Shown: positions 54,600-64,000 of the stretch, piece after piece
How the letters are laid out: each line of letters begins with the position of its first letter
Numbering within the stretch: position 1 is the stretch's first letter
From: Trissonchulus latispiculum
Taxonomy: Eukaryota; Nematoda; Enoplea; Enoplida; Ironidae
Direction of reading: 5' to 3'
Length of the DNA: 64,000 bases
NCBI GenBank assembly: GCA_030248195.1
Contig: JASAND010019863.1
Span: 87,497 to 151,496 of the forward strand
Position numbers and translations under genes: made by a program
Notes under the pieces: model-generated
The model's database searches: none
What the model was told of the DNA's origin: nothing
What the model saw: only the letters and a program-made list of their open reading frames with translations

Positions 54600-57500
54600 T
54601 TGGCCTTTTTGTGGCAGCCATATATAGTAAATCGGGGTCGCTGAACACGATAGGCATGTTTGCTTCTCCGTGTGGTGCCGCTATTGCGCTGCACTGCGAT
54701 GCGGCAGCCGCAGCGACGCTGCAGGTGCAGCACCGTGCAGCACGCTCTGTAACTTGAAATGGACAAGTTGGAACTGCCTGAAAGCTTGCCCTTATATAGT
54801 AAGTCGGGGTCGCTGAACACGATGAGAGTATCCTCGTCGCTGTGCGGTGCTGCTATCGTGCTGCGCTGCGGCGCTGCAGCCGCAGCACGCTCTGCAACTT
54901 GAAATAGACAAGTTGAAACTGCCTGAAAGCTTGCCCTTATATTGTAAATCGTGGTCGCTGAACACGATGAGAGTATCCTCGTCGCTGTGCGGTGCTGCTA
55001 TCGTGCTGCGCTGCGGCGCTGCAGCCGCAGCACGCTCTGCAACTTGAAATAGACAAGTTGAAACTGCCTGAAAGCTTGCCCTTATATTGTAAATCGTGGT
55101 CGCTGAACACGATGAGAGTATCCTCGTCGCTCTGCGGTGCTGCCATCGTGCTGCGCTGCGGCGCTGCAGCCGCAGCACCGTGCAGCACGCTCTGTAACTT
55201 GAAATGGACAAGTTGAAACTGCCTGAAAGCTTGCCCTTATATAGTAAGTCGGGGTCGCTGAACACGATGATAGTATCCTCGTCGCTGTGCGGTGCTGCTA
55301 TCGTGCTGCGCTGCGGCGCTGCAGCCGCAGCACCCTCTGTAACTTGAAATAGACAAGTTGAAACTGCCTGAAAGCTTGCCCTTATATAGTAAATCGGGGT
55401 CGCTGAACACGATGAGAGTATCCTCGTCGCTGTGCGGTGCTGCTATCGTGCTGCGCTGCAGCCGCAGCACCGTGCAGCACGCTCTGTAACTTGAAATGGA
55501 CAAGTTGAAACTGCCAGAAAGCTTGCCCTTATATAGTAAGTCTGGGTCGCTGAACACGATGAAAGTATCCTCGTCGCTATGCGGTGCTGCTATCGTGCTG
55601 CGCTGCGGCGCTACGGCCGCAGCACGCTCTGTAACTTGAAATAGACTAGTTGAAACTGCCTGAAAGCTTGCCCTTATGTAGTAAGTCGGGGTCGCTGAAC
55701 ACGATGAGAGTATCCTCGTCGCTGTGCGGTGCTGCTATCGTGCTGCGCTGCGGCGCTGCAGCCGCAGTACGCTCTGTAACTTGAAATAGACAAGTTGAAA
55801 CTGCCTGAAAGCTTGCCCTTATGTAGTAAGTCGGGGTCGCTGAACACGATGAGAGTATCCTCGTCGCTGTGCGGTGCTGCTATCGTGCTGCGCTGCGGCG
55901 CTGCAGCCGCAGCACGCTCTGTAACTTGAAATAGACAAGTTGAAACTGCCTGAAAGCGTGCCCTTATATAGTAAATCGGGGTCGCTGAACACGATGAAAG
56001 TATCCTCGTCGCTGTGCGGTGCTGCTATCGTGCTGCGCTGCGGCGCTGCAGCCGCAGCACGCTCTGTAACTTGAAATAGACAAGTTGAAACTGCCTGAAA
56101 TCTTGCCCTTATGTGGTAAGTCGGGGTCGCTGAACACGATGAGAGTATCCTCGTCGCTGTGCGGTGCTGCTATCGTGCTGCGCTGCGGCGCTGCGCTCCG
56201 TACAGCACGTTCTGTAACTTGCAATGGACAAGTTGTAACTGCCTGAAAGCTTGCCCTCATATAGTAAATCGGGGTCGCTGAACACGATGAGAGAATCCTC
56301 GTCACTGTGCGGTGCCGCTATCCTGCTGCGCTCCGTACAGCACGTTCTGTAACTTGCAATAGACTTCTTCTATCTGCCTGAAATCTAGCCCTTCTATCGT
56401 TAGTCGGGGTCGCTGAACACGATGAGAGTATCCTCGTGGCTGTGCGGTGCTGCTATCGTGCTGCGCTGCGGCGCTGCAGCCGCAGCACGCTCTGTAACTT
56501 GAAATAGACTAGTTGAAACTGCCTGAAAGCTTGCCCTTATGTAGTAAGTCGGGGTCGCTGAACACGATGAGAGTATCCTCGTCGCTGTGCGGTGCTGCTA
56601 TCGTGCTGCGCTGCGGCGCCACAGCCGCAGCACCGTGCAGCACGCTCTGTAACTTGAAATGGACAAGTTGAAACTGCCTGAAAACTTGCCCTTATATAGT
56701 AAGTCGGGGTCGCTGAACACGATGATAGTATCCTCGTCGCTGTGCGGTGCTGCTATCGTGCGGCGCTGCGGCGCTGCCCCCGCAGCACCCTCTGTAACTT
56801 GAAATAGGCAAGTTGAAACTGCCTGAAAGCTTGCCCTTATATAGTAAATCGGGGTCGCTGAACACGATGAGAGTATCCTCGTCGCTGTGCGGTGCTGCTA
56901 TCGTGCTGCGCTGCAGCCGCAGCACCGTGCAGCACGCTCTGTAACTTGAAATGGACAAGTTGAAACTGCCAGAAAGCTTGCCCTTATATAGTAAGTCTGG
57001 GTCGCTGAACACGATGAAAGTATCCTCGTCGCTATGCGGTGCTGCTATCGTGCTGCGCTGCGGCGCTGCGGCCGCAGCACGCTCTGTAACTATAAATAGA
57101 CTAGTTGAAACTGCCTGAAAGCTTGCCCTTATGTAGTAAGTCGGGGTCGCTGAACACGATGAGAGTATCCTCGTCGCTGTGCGGTGCTGCTATCGTGCTG
57201 CGCTGCGGCGCTGCAGCCGCAGTACGCTCTGTAACTTGAAATAGACAAGTTGAAACTGCCTGAAAGCTTGCCCTTATGTAGTAAGTCGGGGTCGCTGAAC
57301 ACGATGAGAGTATCCTCGTCGCTGTGCGGTGCTGCTATCGTGCTGCGCTGCGGCGCTGCAGCCGCAGCACGCTCTGTAACTTGAAATAGACAAGTTGAAA
57401 CTGCCTAAAAGCGTGCCCTTATATAGTAAATCGGGGTCGCTGAACACGATGATAGTATCATCGTCGATGTGCGGTGCTGCTATCGTGCTGCGCTGCAGGC

Positions 57501-58060
57501 GCTGCTTCGCAGCACGCTCTGTAACTTGAAATAGACAAGTTGAAACTGCCTGAAATCTTGCCCTTATGTAGTAAGTCGGGGTCGCTGAACACGATGAGAG
57601 TATCCTCGTCGCTGTGCGGTGCTGCTATCGTGCTGCGCTGCGGCGCTGCGCTCCGTACAGCACGTTCTGTAACTTGCAATGGACAAGTTGTAACTGCCTG
57701 AAAGCTTGCCCTCATATAGTAAATCGGGGTCGCTGAACACGATGAGAGAATCCTCGTCACTGTGCGGTGCCGCTATCCTGCTGCGCTCCGTACAGCACGT
57801 TCTGTAACTTGCAATAGACAAGTTCTAACTGCCTGAAATCTTGCCCTTATATAGTTAGTCGGGGTCGCTGAACACGATGAGAGTATCCTCGTGGCTGTGC
57901 GGTGCTGCTATCGTGCTGCGCTGCGGCGCTGCAGCCGCAGCACGCTCTGTAACTTGAAATAGACAAGTTGAAACTGCCTGAAAGCTTGCCCTTATATAGT
58001 AAATCGGGGTAGCTGAATACGATGAGCATATTGTCGACGCCGTATCTCGTCTGGTTCAAC
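54600..58060. repeat. Satellite array, about 146-bp unit, with higher-order repeat
   Basis: About 23 units, each with AGTAAATCGGGGTCGCTGAA, TATCCTCGTCGCTGTGCGGT and CGCTGCGGCGCTGCAGCCGC. A block of ten units (about 55150-56600) recurs with the same sequence variants 1455 bp downstream (about 56605-58010). Open frames on the minus strand are by-products of the repeat and change between units. Confidence 0.88.
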
Positions 58061-58168
58061 TGGTTCAAGTTGCTGGGGTAGCATTTAGTTTAACAGTATG
58101 CGTTAATGTTATGGTCAATAAACCATATTAACACATTACACATTCCCTCATTCCCAAAAATGAAATAG

Positions 58169-58941
58169 GACAAGTAGGAAAAATGCTCCTTGCAGTCGCA
58201 TGAAAAATACAATATGAGCCAGAAGGACAGCATTCAATTCGGGAAAAGACAAGATTTAAAATATATAATATGAGCCAGCATTTATTTATGTAAAGGACAA
58301 GATTTAAAAGTTTAATATGAGCAGCTCCCTTTCTCGGGCTCATATTGACGCCGCACGGACAGCCCGCAGGGAGTGGTTTCTCTCTATCTTCGTCGTGTTT
58401 TGTTCATATGATTCTGATAGAGCATTCAGTCAGACATATACTTTATTGAATACACCAGATCTGTGACAGAAGCTAATGGTATACGTATGACAGCTAGCTA
58501 ATGGTATATGCAATCTGCAATGGCAAAAAGGACTTGCTGAAAAGTGCGTTGTGTAAAAATACCCCAGATTATGGTTGCGTAAACATATAATACGTAATTA
58601 CGTAAATAGTGTGATATTATCAATAGTCTAAGTAGCATGTTGGGCTATTGCTGTGTGCAGGCTCCTGTGGGGGTGGCTCTGAGCAATGTCTATTTTTACA
58701 CTTACTCTAATTTTATACGTTGGCATCGATTAAGTTGCGTACACAACATCGTTCCCAAGGCGTCAATATGAGCCCGAGAAAGGGAGCTGCTCATATTAAA
58801 CTTTTAAATCTTGTCCTTTACATAAGTAAATGCTAGCTCATATTATACATTTTAAATCTTGTCTTTTCCCGAATTGAATGCTGTCCTTCTGGCTCATATT
58901 GTATTTTTCATGCGACTGCAAGGAGCATTTTTCCTACTTGT
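58169..58941. repeat. Long palindrome (foldback) with GACAAG...TGCTCC ends
   Basis: Arms of about 180 bp (58169-58350 and 58760-58941) are near-exact inverted copies. The outer ends are GACAAGTAGGAAAAATGCTC and its complement. The arms contain modules GACAAGATTTAAAA...TAATATGAGC. A (TA)n run follows at 58950-58982. Confidence 0.85.
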
Positions 58942-58943
58942 AC

Positions 58944-58985
<42 letters not shown>

Positions 58986-58987
<2 letters not shown>

Positions 58988-59129
58988 GTGCCGTTTTATT
59001 GGCAGCATCCAACTCCAGGTGAAGGCACTCCAGCTCCTTTGCCATCAGCACAGCTCGAGTGAGCACAGCTTCCAGCTCTGCTGATCGCTGACTGGCCGTT
59101 CGTTCCGCTTTGCAGGCATTCCTCTGAAT
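58986..59129 (-). CDS. Coiled-coil exon 2 of the minus-strand zinc-finger gene
   Basis: Acceptor CCATACTTTCAG, donor GCACAG|GTATAT. Length is 144 nt, phase 0-0. It encodes IQRNACKAERTASQRSAELE, continuing AVLTRAVLMAKELECLHLEL and DAANKTAQ, helical with leucines at heptad spacing. Its acceptor lies only a few bases from the end of a G/C-tract element (CTGGGTTTACTTTA at 59143), and its donor opens directly into a (TA)n tract. Confidence 0.75.
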
Positions 59130-59142
59130 CTGAAAGTATGGC

Positions 59143-59990
59143 TGGGTTTACTTTAGTGGGTGGGCCCCATACTTTCTGGGTCCCCCACTCGTCGGGCCCA
59201 TCCTCCCCTTTTTGGGCATCCCCCCCCCATTTCCGCTAGGGTGCCTAGAAATTGCCAAATGGTCAAGCTTTCCTACAGGGGGCAGCCCCCCAAATCCCGT
59301 TCCCCCCAGACTTGGGTCGCCCCCCCCAGAATCCCCGCCCCCAGGATTCGGGCCTTCCCCCCCCAGAACTTTTAAGTGCCCGGAAAAATAGAGTTTTGAG
59401 GGTAAATTTTTGAAAAATTTTTCCGGCTTCGCAATTTTTACTCATTTTTTGGCATTTTTTAGCTATTTTAAGCTTAAATTTAGAGTTAAAAATAGTTAAT
59501 TTTTTAGCTCAGCAGCAAAAAATAGCTATTTTTAGGCATTTTTTTGAAAAATTTTCTTCCCCCCCTGGACCTGAGAGAAAGTTCTTCAGACTTCCCCCCC
59601 CCCAGAAATTTTTGCCTAGGAAAAAATGGACAATTGATTTGTAGTCAAAATTTTCAAAATTTTAGCTTCGCCAGAAGTTTTTGGTCAAAATCGTCTATTT
59701 TGGTGCTAAGATTTAAAGTTTTGATCACTTTGTAAGCTTCCAGATTGTAGAATGTGAAAAGCAGGCTATTTGCATGTATTTTTAGCAGGTTAATTCCATT
59801 TAACCCCCGTCACTTTTCGACCTCCCACACTATTGGGAGTGGCAGGAGACCCACCCCCCACTTTTGCCTAAAACAAATGCCCGGACGGCTGGGCTTTTTT
59901 ACTGGGGGGGCGGGTGGAGTGGGGAGGCCGCCCCCCCCACTTTGGGTTCCCCCCCCACTCGACACCTCCACCCCCACTTTTTGGGCTTCC
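59143..59990. mobile_element. G/C-tract element cluster, boundaries unclear
   Basis: It starts with CTGGGTTTACTTTA next to the exon acceptor. Inside are CCCAGACTTGGGTCGCCCCC, TTTTTCCGGCTTCGCAA and AAAATAGCTATTTTTAGGCA, as in 6641-7828 inverted. At 59890 a further terminus GCTGGGCTTTTTTACTGGGG begins another copy. Likely two or more nested copies. Confidence 0.55.
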
Positions 59991-59992
59991 CC

Positions 59993-60111
<119 letters not shown>

Positions 60112-60539
60112 CTGCATATATATATATATATACACAAGGTTCCCAGAAAGGATTTTTGGTCAACTTTTTCAACAATTTTCCGGCGTCGCCGGAATTTTTT
60201 GTCAAAAACCATCTATTTTGGTACTCAAACTCGACTTTTGAGCACCCTTTAGCATACGTAGTTATAGCAGTATATGTAGAAAATAGGCTATTTTACTGCA
60301 TTTTTAACGATTTTAGACCACTTTGGATTGCCCCCCCCCCCCCTTTTGGGTTCCCCCCCACTAGTGGGGGAAAACTCCACTTTTTCGCCGAAAAGTCCAG
60401 GACAGTGAGGTAGTCAGGGCTCCCATAAAGAAGGTGATCAAATTTACGTTAAGAAAATTAAGCAAATGCGGACAGGCTGGCAACTATTTAAAAATACAAA
60501 GGAAAAGGTACAGGAAACCATTGGAAAAAGTTTCCATCC

Positions 60540-60725
60540 TAATGCAGCGTACAGGGTTCCGGTGCTCACCCCCATTAACACAATCATAGAGCCAGGACTA
60601 TTACCTCGATGGCTTCCCACGTTCGCGGTAACCATTGACCGAACAATGAAGGATGGATAGCTGGGTTGGCTAGAGCCCACGGCGAACCGTTTCGTATGTG
60701 TCAGATCCTTGCTCAAGAAGATTTA
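60540..60725 (-). mobile_element. tRNA-derived SINE fragment
   Basis: Complement of the SINE body, with GGGTTGGCTAGAGCCCACGG and CCGAACAATGAAGGATGGAT, plus part of the 3' body (GGTTCCGGTGCTCACCCCC). The tRNA-like head is absent. Confidence 0.75.
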
Positions 60726-60771
60726 AGGGGGGCATTTTAGGGCCATTTCTTCAATTTTCGCTGATTTTCAC

Positions 60772-61182
60772 CTGGCATTTTTTAGTGGGGGGGGGGGGGT
60801 GGGGGGGGCCCCCCCACTTTTCGGTTCCCCCTCCACTTTTCAGAGCTCCCCACTTTTCGATTTTTTCTTCCCCCACTTTTCGGCAAGCCCCCACCCACTT
60901 TTTTGGGGGTCGCCCAAAAGTGTCAAAAAATTAGGTTTTTGAGGTCAAATTTTCAAAAATTTTCTCAATTTTTAGCTAATTTATGGACTTATAAGCTCAT
61001 ATTAAGCTTAAAAACAGCGATTTTTTTCGTTTTTACCTTAAAAATGCTATTTTTCGCTAAAAATTTCGGTATATTTTAATTTTTAAAATAGTTCTCATTT
61101 CTCGGAAGCACCCCCCCCACTTCCCCCTCCCTGGGGGGGGGCGAAGCCCCCCCCCCACTTTCAAAACCCTAAAAAATGCCAG
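60772..61182. mobile_element. G/C-tract TIR element, TSD TTTCAC
   Basis: The ends CTGGCATTTTTTAG and CTAAAAAATGCCAG are flanked by TTTCAC (60766-60771 and 61183-61188). Internal AATTTTTAGCTAATTTATGG and G/C tracts are shared with the next copy in inverse orientation. Confidence 0.9.
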
Positions 61183-61597
61183 TTTCACATTGTCCAAACG
61201 GTATATATACTATGTTAACGTGATTTTAAAATAAAAGTCTTGTGGTTGTCGAGTAATTTCACCTCAAAGTTAAGGTATCATGTTCTAAACTTAGGCAGTA
61301 GGAAAAGTTGTCATTTTTTTCGGGTGCCCCAAAAAAACCTCCCGACAAACGATTACGTACGAATCTGTACAAATTTCATATTAAAATAACACTAAAATGT
61401 GAAACTGCGGTACAACCTTTGAATTAAAATTTTAATGCAGCCCTTTAACATTTTTAAATAATAATTTTTAAAGGATAAAATTTAACACGATTCAAGTCAA
61501 ATTTTAATCCTTCGAAAGGTAATTAAAGAATTTTAAAGGACGAAATTAAAATTCTAATTCCAAAGTTCCACAGTTTAGCATTTTGCCGTTATTTTAA

Positions 61598-61991
61598 CTG
61601 GCATTTTTTAGGGTTTTGAAAGTGGGGGGGCTTCGCCCCCCCCCCCCAGGGAGGGGGAAGTGGGGGGGGGGCTTCCGAAAAGTGGGGGGGCGACCCAAAA
61701 GTAAAAAATACCGAAATTTTTAGCGAAAAATAGCATTTTTAAGGTAAAAACGCAAAAAATCGCTGTTTTTAAGCTTAATATGAGCTTATAAGTTCATAAA
61801 TTAGCTAAAAATTGAGAAAATTTTTGAAAATTTGACCTCAAAAACCTAATTTTTTGACACTTTTGGGCGACCCCCAAAAAAGTGGGTGGGGGCTTGCCGA
61901 AAAGTGGGGGGGCTCTGAAAAGTGGAGGGGGAACCGAAAAGTGGGGGGGCCCCCCACCCCCCCACCCCCCCCCCCACTAAAAAAATGGCAG
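61598..61991. mobile_element. G/C-tract TIR element, inverse copy, TSD TTTTAA
   Basis: The ends CTGGCATTTTTTAG and CTAAAAAAATGGCAG are flanked by TTTTAA (61592-61597 and 61992-61997). It is a close relative of 60772-61182 in opposite orientation. The 415 bp between them are AT-rich with nothing else recognisable. Confidence 0.9.
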
Positions 61992-62132
61992 TTTTAATAT
62001 AAAATTTGTCCAGATTCAACGTTTGTCAGAAATTATTTGGCGTACGCGAAAAATGACAACTGTTAGTACTGAATAAGCTTAACACAATGAGACCTCAAAT
62101 TTGGTGTGAAATTAGTCGACAACCGTCGCACT

Positions 62133-62505
62133 CTGGGCTTTTTCTAGGCGAAAAAAGTGGGTGTGGGGAAGGGGGCAGACCCGAAAGTGGGGGGAGGAAT
62201 CCAAAGTGGTCTAAAATTGGCAAAAAGGCAGTAAAAATAGCAGTTTTCTACATATACTGCTATAACTATGCTTAAAAGTGCTCAAAAACCGAGTTTGAGT
62301 AGCAAAATAGACGATTTTTGGCCAAAAAATTCCGGCGAAGCTGGAACATTTTTGAAAATTTTGACCAAAAATACCTTAAAATTTGGCATTTTTTGGGCAC
62401 CTCATAATGAGTGGGGGGAGGCCCAAAATAGTGGGGGTGGGGCCGAGTGGGGGGGGGGGGCGGGACCCGACCTCCCCCTCGCCCCCCCCCACTAAAAAAG
62501 CCCAG
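62133..62505. mobile_element. G/C-tract TIR element
   Basis: The ends CTGGGCTTTTTCTAG and CTAAAAAAGCCCAG. Flanks GCACT and ACACT agree at four of five positions. Interior TTCCGGCGAAGCTGGAA. The following 62510-63750 shows no gene or clear repeat. Confidence 0.8.
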
Positions 62506-63753
62506 ACACTTAAGGTGGTGGTATCCTTTTGTGCAGTGCTTTTTTGGTGATTTTTTAAAACGTTATAACTTTCGCAAGTTTGGAAGCTGGAAAGAGCTTT
62601 ATACATCGTTTTAAAGTTTTTACCAGGACATTCATATGAGCTTACGAAACCAGCAAAATTATTTAGCAAAATTAGCAAATATTTTGTGACATAACAGCTA
62701 AATATAGACCAAAAATTTTTGAACGTTGATTTTTCAAAACTGAAGACCAGACAAAATTTCTTTTTGCGCTATCATAGAGAGGATATATATATGGGCAGAG
62801 GGACGTTTCTTGGGGTGTTGCTCAGTATCACTCAACGGTTGAGAAAATTCACAAAATGCACGGAAGCACTAAATTTTTAAACTTTGCACTAAATTTTCTC
62901 GAAACTGTGAACGTTTTAACCAAAACGAATAAAAACGTCCCTCTGCAATAGTACGAATTTTCATATCGCCGAAAATCTCCGGAATCTGTCGAGTAGTTTT
63001 TGAGAAATCGATGTTCAAAACAACTAACCACAGTTTTGCCAAAATGGTTTTCCGGCCAAATCTCTAGCTGAAAGCAATAAAGTCCGGCTAATAGTTATTC
63101 ATAAAATGTGCATTTGGACGCTGTATCGATTGAGTATAAATGGAACAAAATTGTTCGTAAGGTTTGGCAGTAATTTTGAAAAAACTGATATCCTCGAAAT
63201 GGCCAGTTTTTGACCCTCAAAATGGTTTTTTGCTTATACTGACTTAACCACTGGAGATAGCTCAAAGGTTGTAAAAGCAAAAATGTTCATTTTTGTGTCC
63301 TCTTTCCAGCTATAACAACCAATCCCGTGTCTGGTCTACCTACAGGAAACCTAAGGCCCAAAACGAAAACTTTCTTATCTTTTGGCCTAAAAATCCGAGA
63401 CTGGTCCCAGAATGTTAAAGAGCACGGAAATAGGTTATTTAGCAAGTTTTAGCTATTCGCGTAAAGGATTAAAGTCGTATGAGTAAAAAATACCCGAAAG
63501 GAAACCAGTACCTTAAGACATCAATTTTAAGAAACTCGTTAAAAGATACCGTTTGGATAATAAAAGATGTAAAAATCAGAAATCTATACTGAATTTCCTT
63601 GAGCTCCTGCAATGTCCAGTCCTTCGGCGATTTATTGCCATTTGCTCCCGTAAAAACCGCTTCACCGTCACGAAATTATAGACCCACCACAATTCTAAGT
63701 GAGAGCCAGCCACATTATCATTCCAATAGCCTGCGAAGCTTGCATATATATAC

Positions 63754-63864
63754 CTTCTCAATTGCCTGACACAGTTGAGAATTCTTTTCACATAGATCGA
63801 CTTCGATGGCTCTCAATCGCTTGATTTCTTCTGATAGCTGCTTTTCTTTGACCACTAATTTATC
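63754..63864 (-). CDS. Coiled-coil exon 1 (first seen) of the minus-strand zinc-finger gene
   Basis: Acceptor AATGTTTGTAG, donor GAGAAG|GTATAT. Length is 111 nt, phase 0-0. It encodes DKLVVKEKQLSEEIKRLRAI and EVDLCEKNSQLCQAIEK, a clear amphipathic coil. Earlier exons lie beyond the window. It is followed at the acceptor side by long (TA)n with ACG interruptions (63880-63965). Confidence 0.75.
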
Positions 63865-63879
63865 CTACAAACATTGAAA

Positions 63880-63886
63880 TATATAC

Positions 63887-63922
<36 letters not shown>

Positions 63923-64000
63923 GTATATATATATATATATATATATACGTATATATATATATATACCAGGGGCGCAGCCAGGGGGCATGCGGCCGCATGC
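63880..64000. repeat. (TA)n with regular ACG interruptions, then the end of a hAT-like element
   Basis: TATATACGTATATA recurs about every 30 bp in a long TA tract. At 63967 CCAGGGGCGCAGCCAGGGGG begins, matching the termini of the CAGNGGCGTAGCCAGG elements; its remainder is outside the window. Confidence 0.6.

Larger units (their letters stand above)
54100..58941 (+). repeat. Composite repeat element 4
   Basis: Order: hairpin (54109-54134), spacer, satellite array (54600-58060), palindrome (58169-58941). It is head to head with element 5, their hairpins about 100 bp apart. The hairpin is less regular (ATGGGGC...GCCCCAT with AGCTCGGAGAGC between) but is followed by the same ATAATATGAG. Confidence 0.65.

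Noticed and set aside
54521..58068. Repeated minus-strand ORFs of 70-157 codons with a recurring MFSDPDLLYKGKLSG start
   Set aside because: They follow the 146-bp satellite unit, change frame between units and end by chance; no codon-level conservation beyond the DNA repeat.
63590..63680. Minus-strand segment encoding NGNKSPKDWTLQELKEIQ as a further exon
   Set aside because: No acceptor in a usable place, and the only donor (GTATAG) would leave phase 2, which does not fit the phase-0 exon at 59129.

Overview
The window reads as invertebrate nuclear DNA. Short, phase-matched exons lie tens of kilobases apart in AT-rich introns. There are C2H2 zinc-finger exons, a tRNA-derived SINE, a Penelope-like retroelement (PLE), an APE-type LINE, and a dense, nested population of small DNA transposons. 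I cannot name the species. No bacterial operons, rRNA or functional tRNA genes were seen.

Plus-strand gene (about 1.3-34.6 kb). Two exons encode part of a 3-phosphoglycerate dehydrogenase-like Rossmann domain (1267-1362 and 4310-4442) and join in frame. They are followed by nine serine/charge-rich 'cassette' exons (6168, 8694, 17013, 21523, 30218, 30855, 31569, 32150, 32732). All nine are phase 1-1 and a multiple of three long. They lead to a terminal six-finger C2H2 exon (34104-34642). Splice phase allows the whole set to be one gene, but only transcripts can show whether the PHGDH-like part belongs to it.

Minus-strand gene (beyond 63.9 kb to 44.6 kb). Three coiled-coil exons (63864-63754, 59129-58986, 48837-48700; phase 0-0) are followed by linker exons (47984-47914, 47041-46893), an acidic exon (46110-45781) and a five-finger C2H2 exon (45103-44634). 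Every phase agrees. The 3' ends of the two zinc-finger genes are inverted paralogues, arms of an old inverted duplication centred near 40 kb (about 34-38.9 and 42.4-45.2 kb).

Mobile DNA. A SINE inserted at 23.4 kb has a 15-bp target duplication (TSD) and was later split by a tandem PLE (23.6-29.97 kb). The PLE has an N-terminal GIY-YIG nuclease, an L1-ORF1-like upstream protein and a likely spliced first exon. A degraded LINE (17.7-21.5 kb) carries a 2A-like ribosome-skipping motif. Five large composite repeats (1.5-3.7, 10.66-13.5, 13.67-15.85, 54.0-51.1 on the minus strand, and 54.1-58.9 kb) share an order: small perfect hairpin, unique spacer, roughly 146-bp satellite array and, in four of them, at least part of a long palindrome. 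G/C-tract TIR elements with 5-6-bp TSDs, foldback elements with 7-bp TSDs, hAT-like elements with 8-bp TSDs and a mariner-like MITE fill most of the remaining space.
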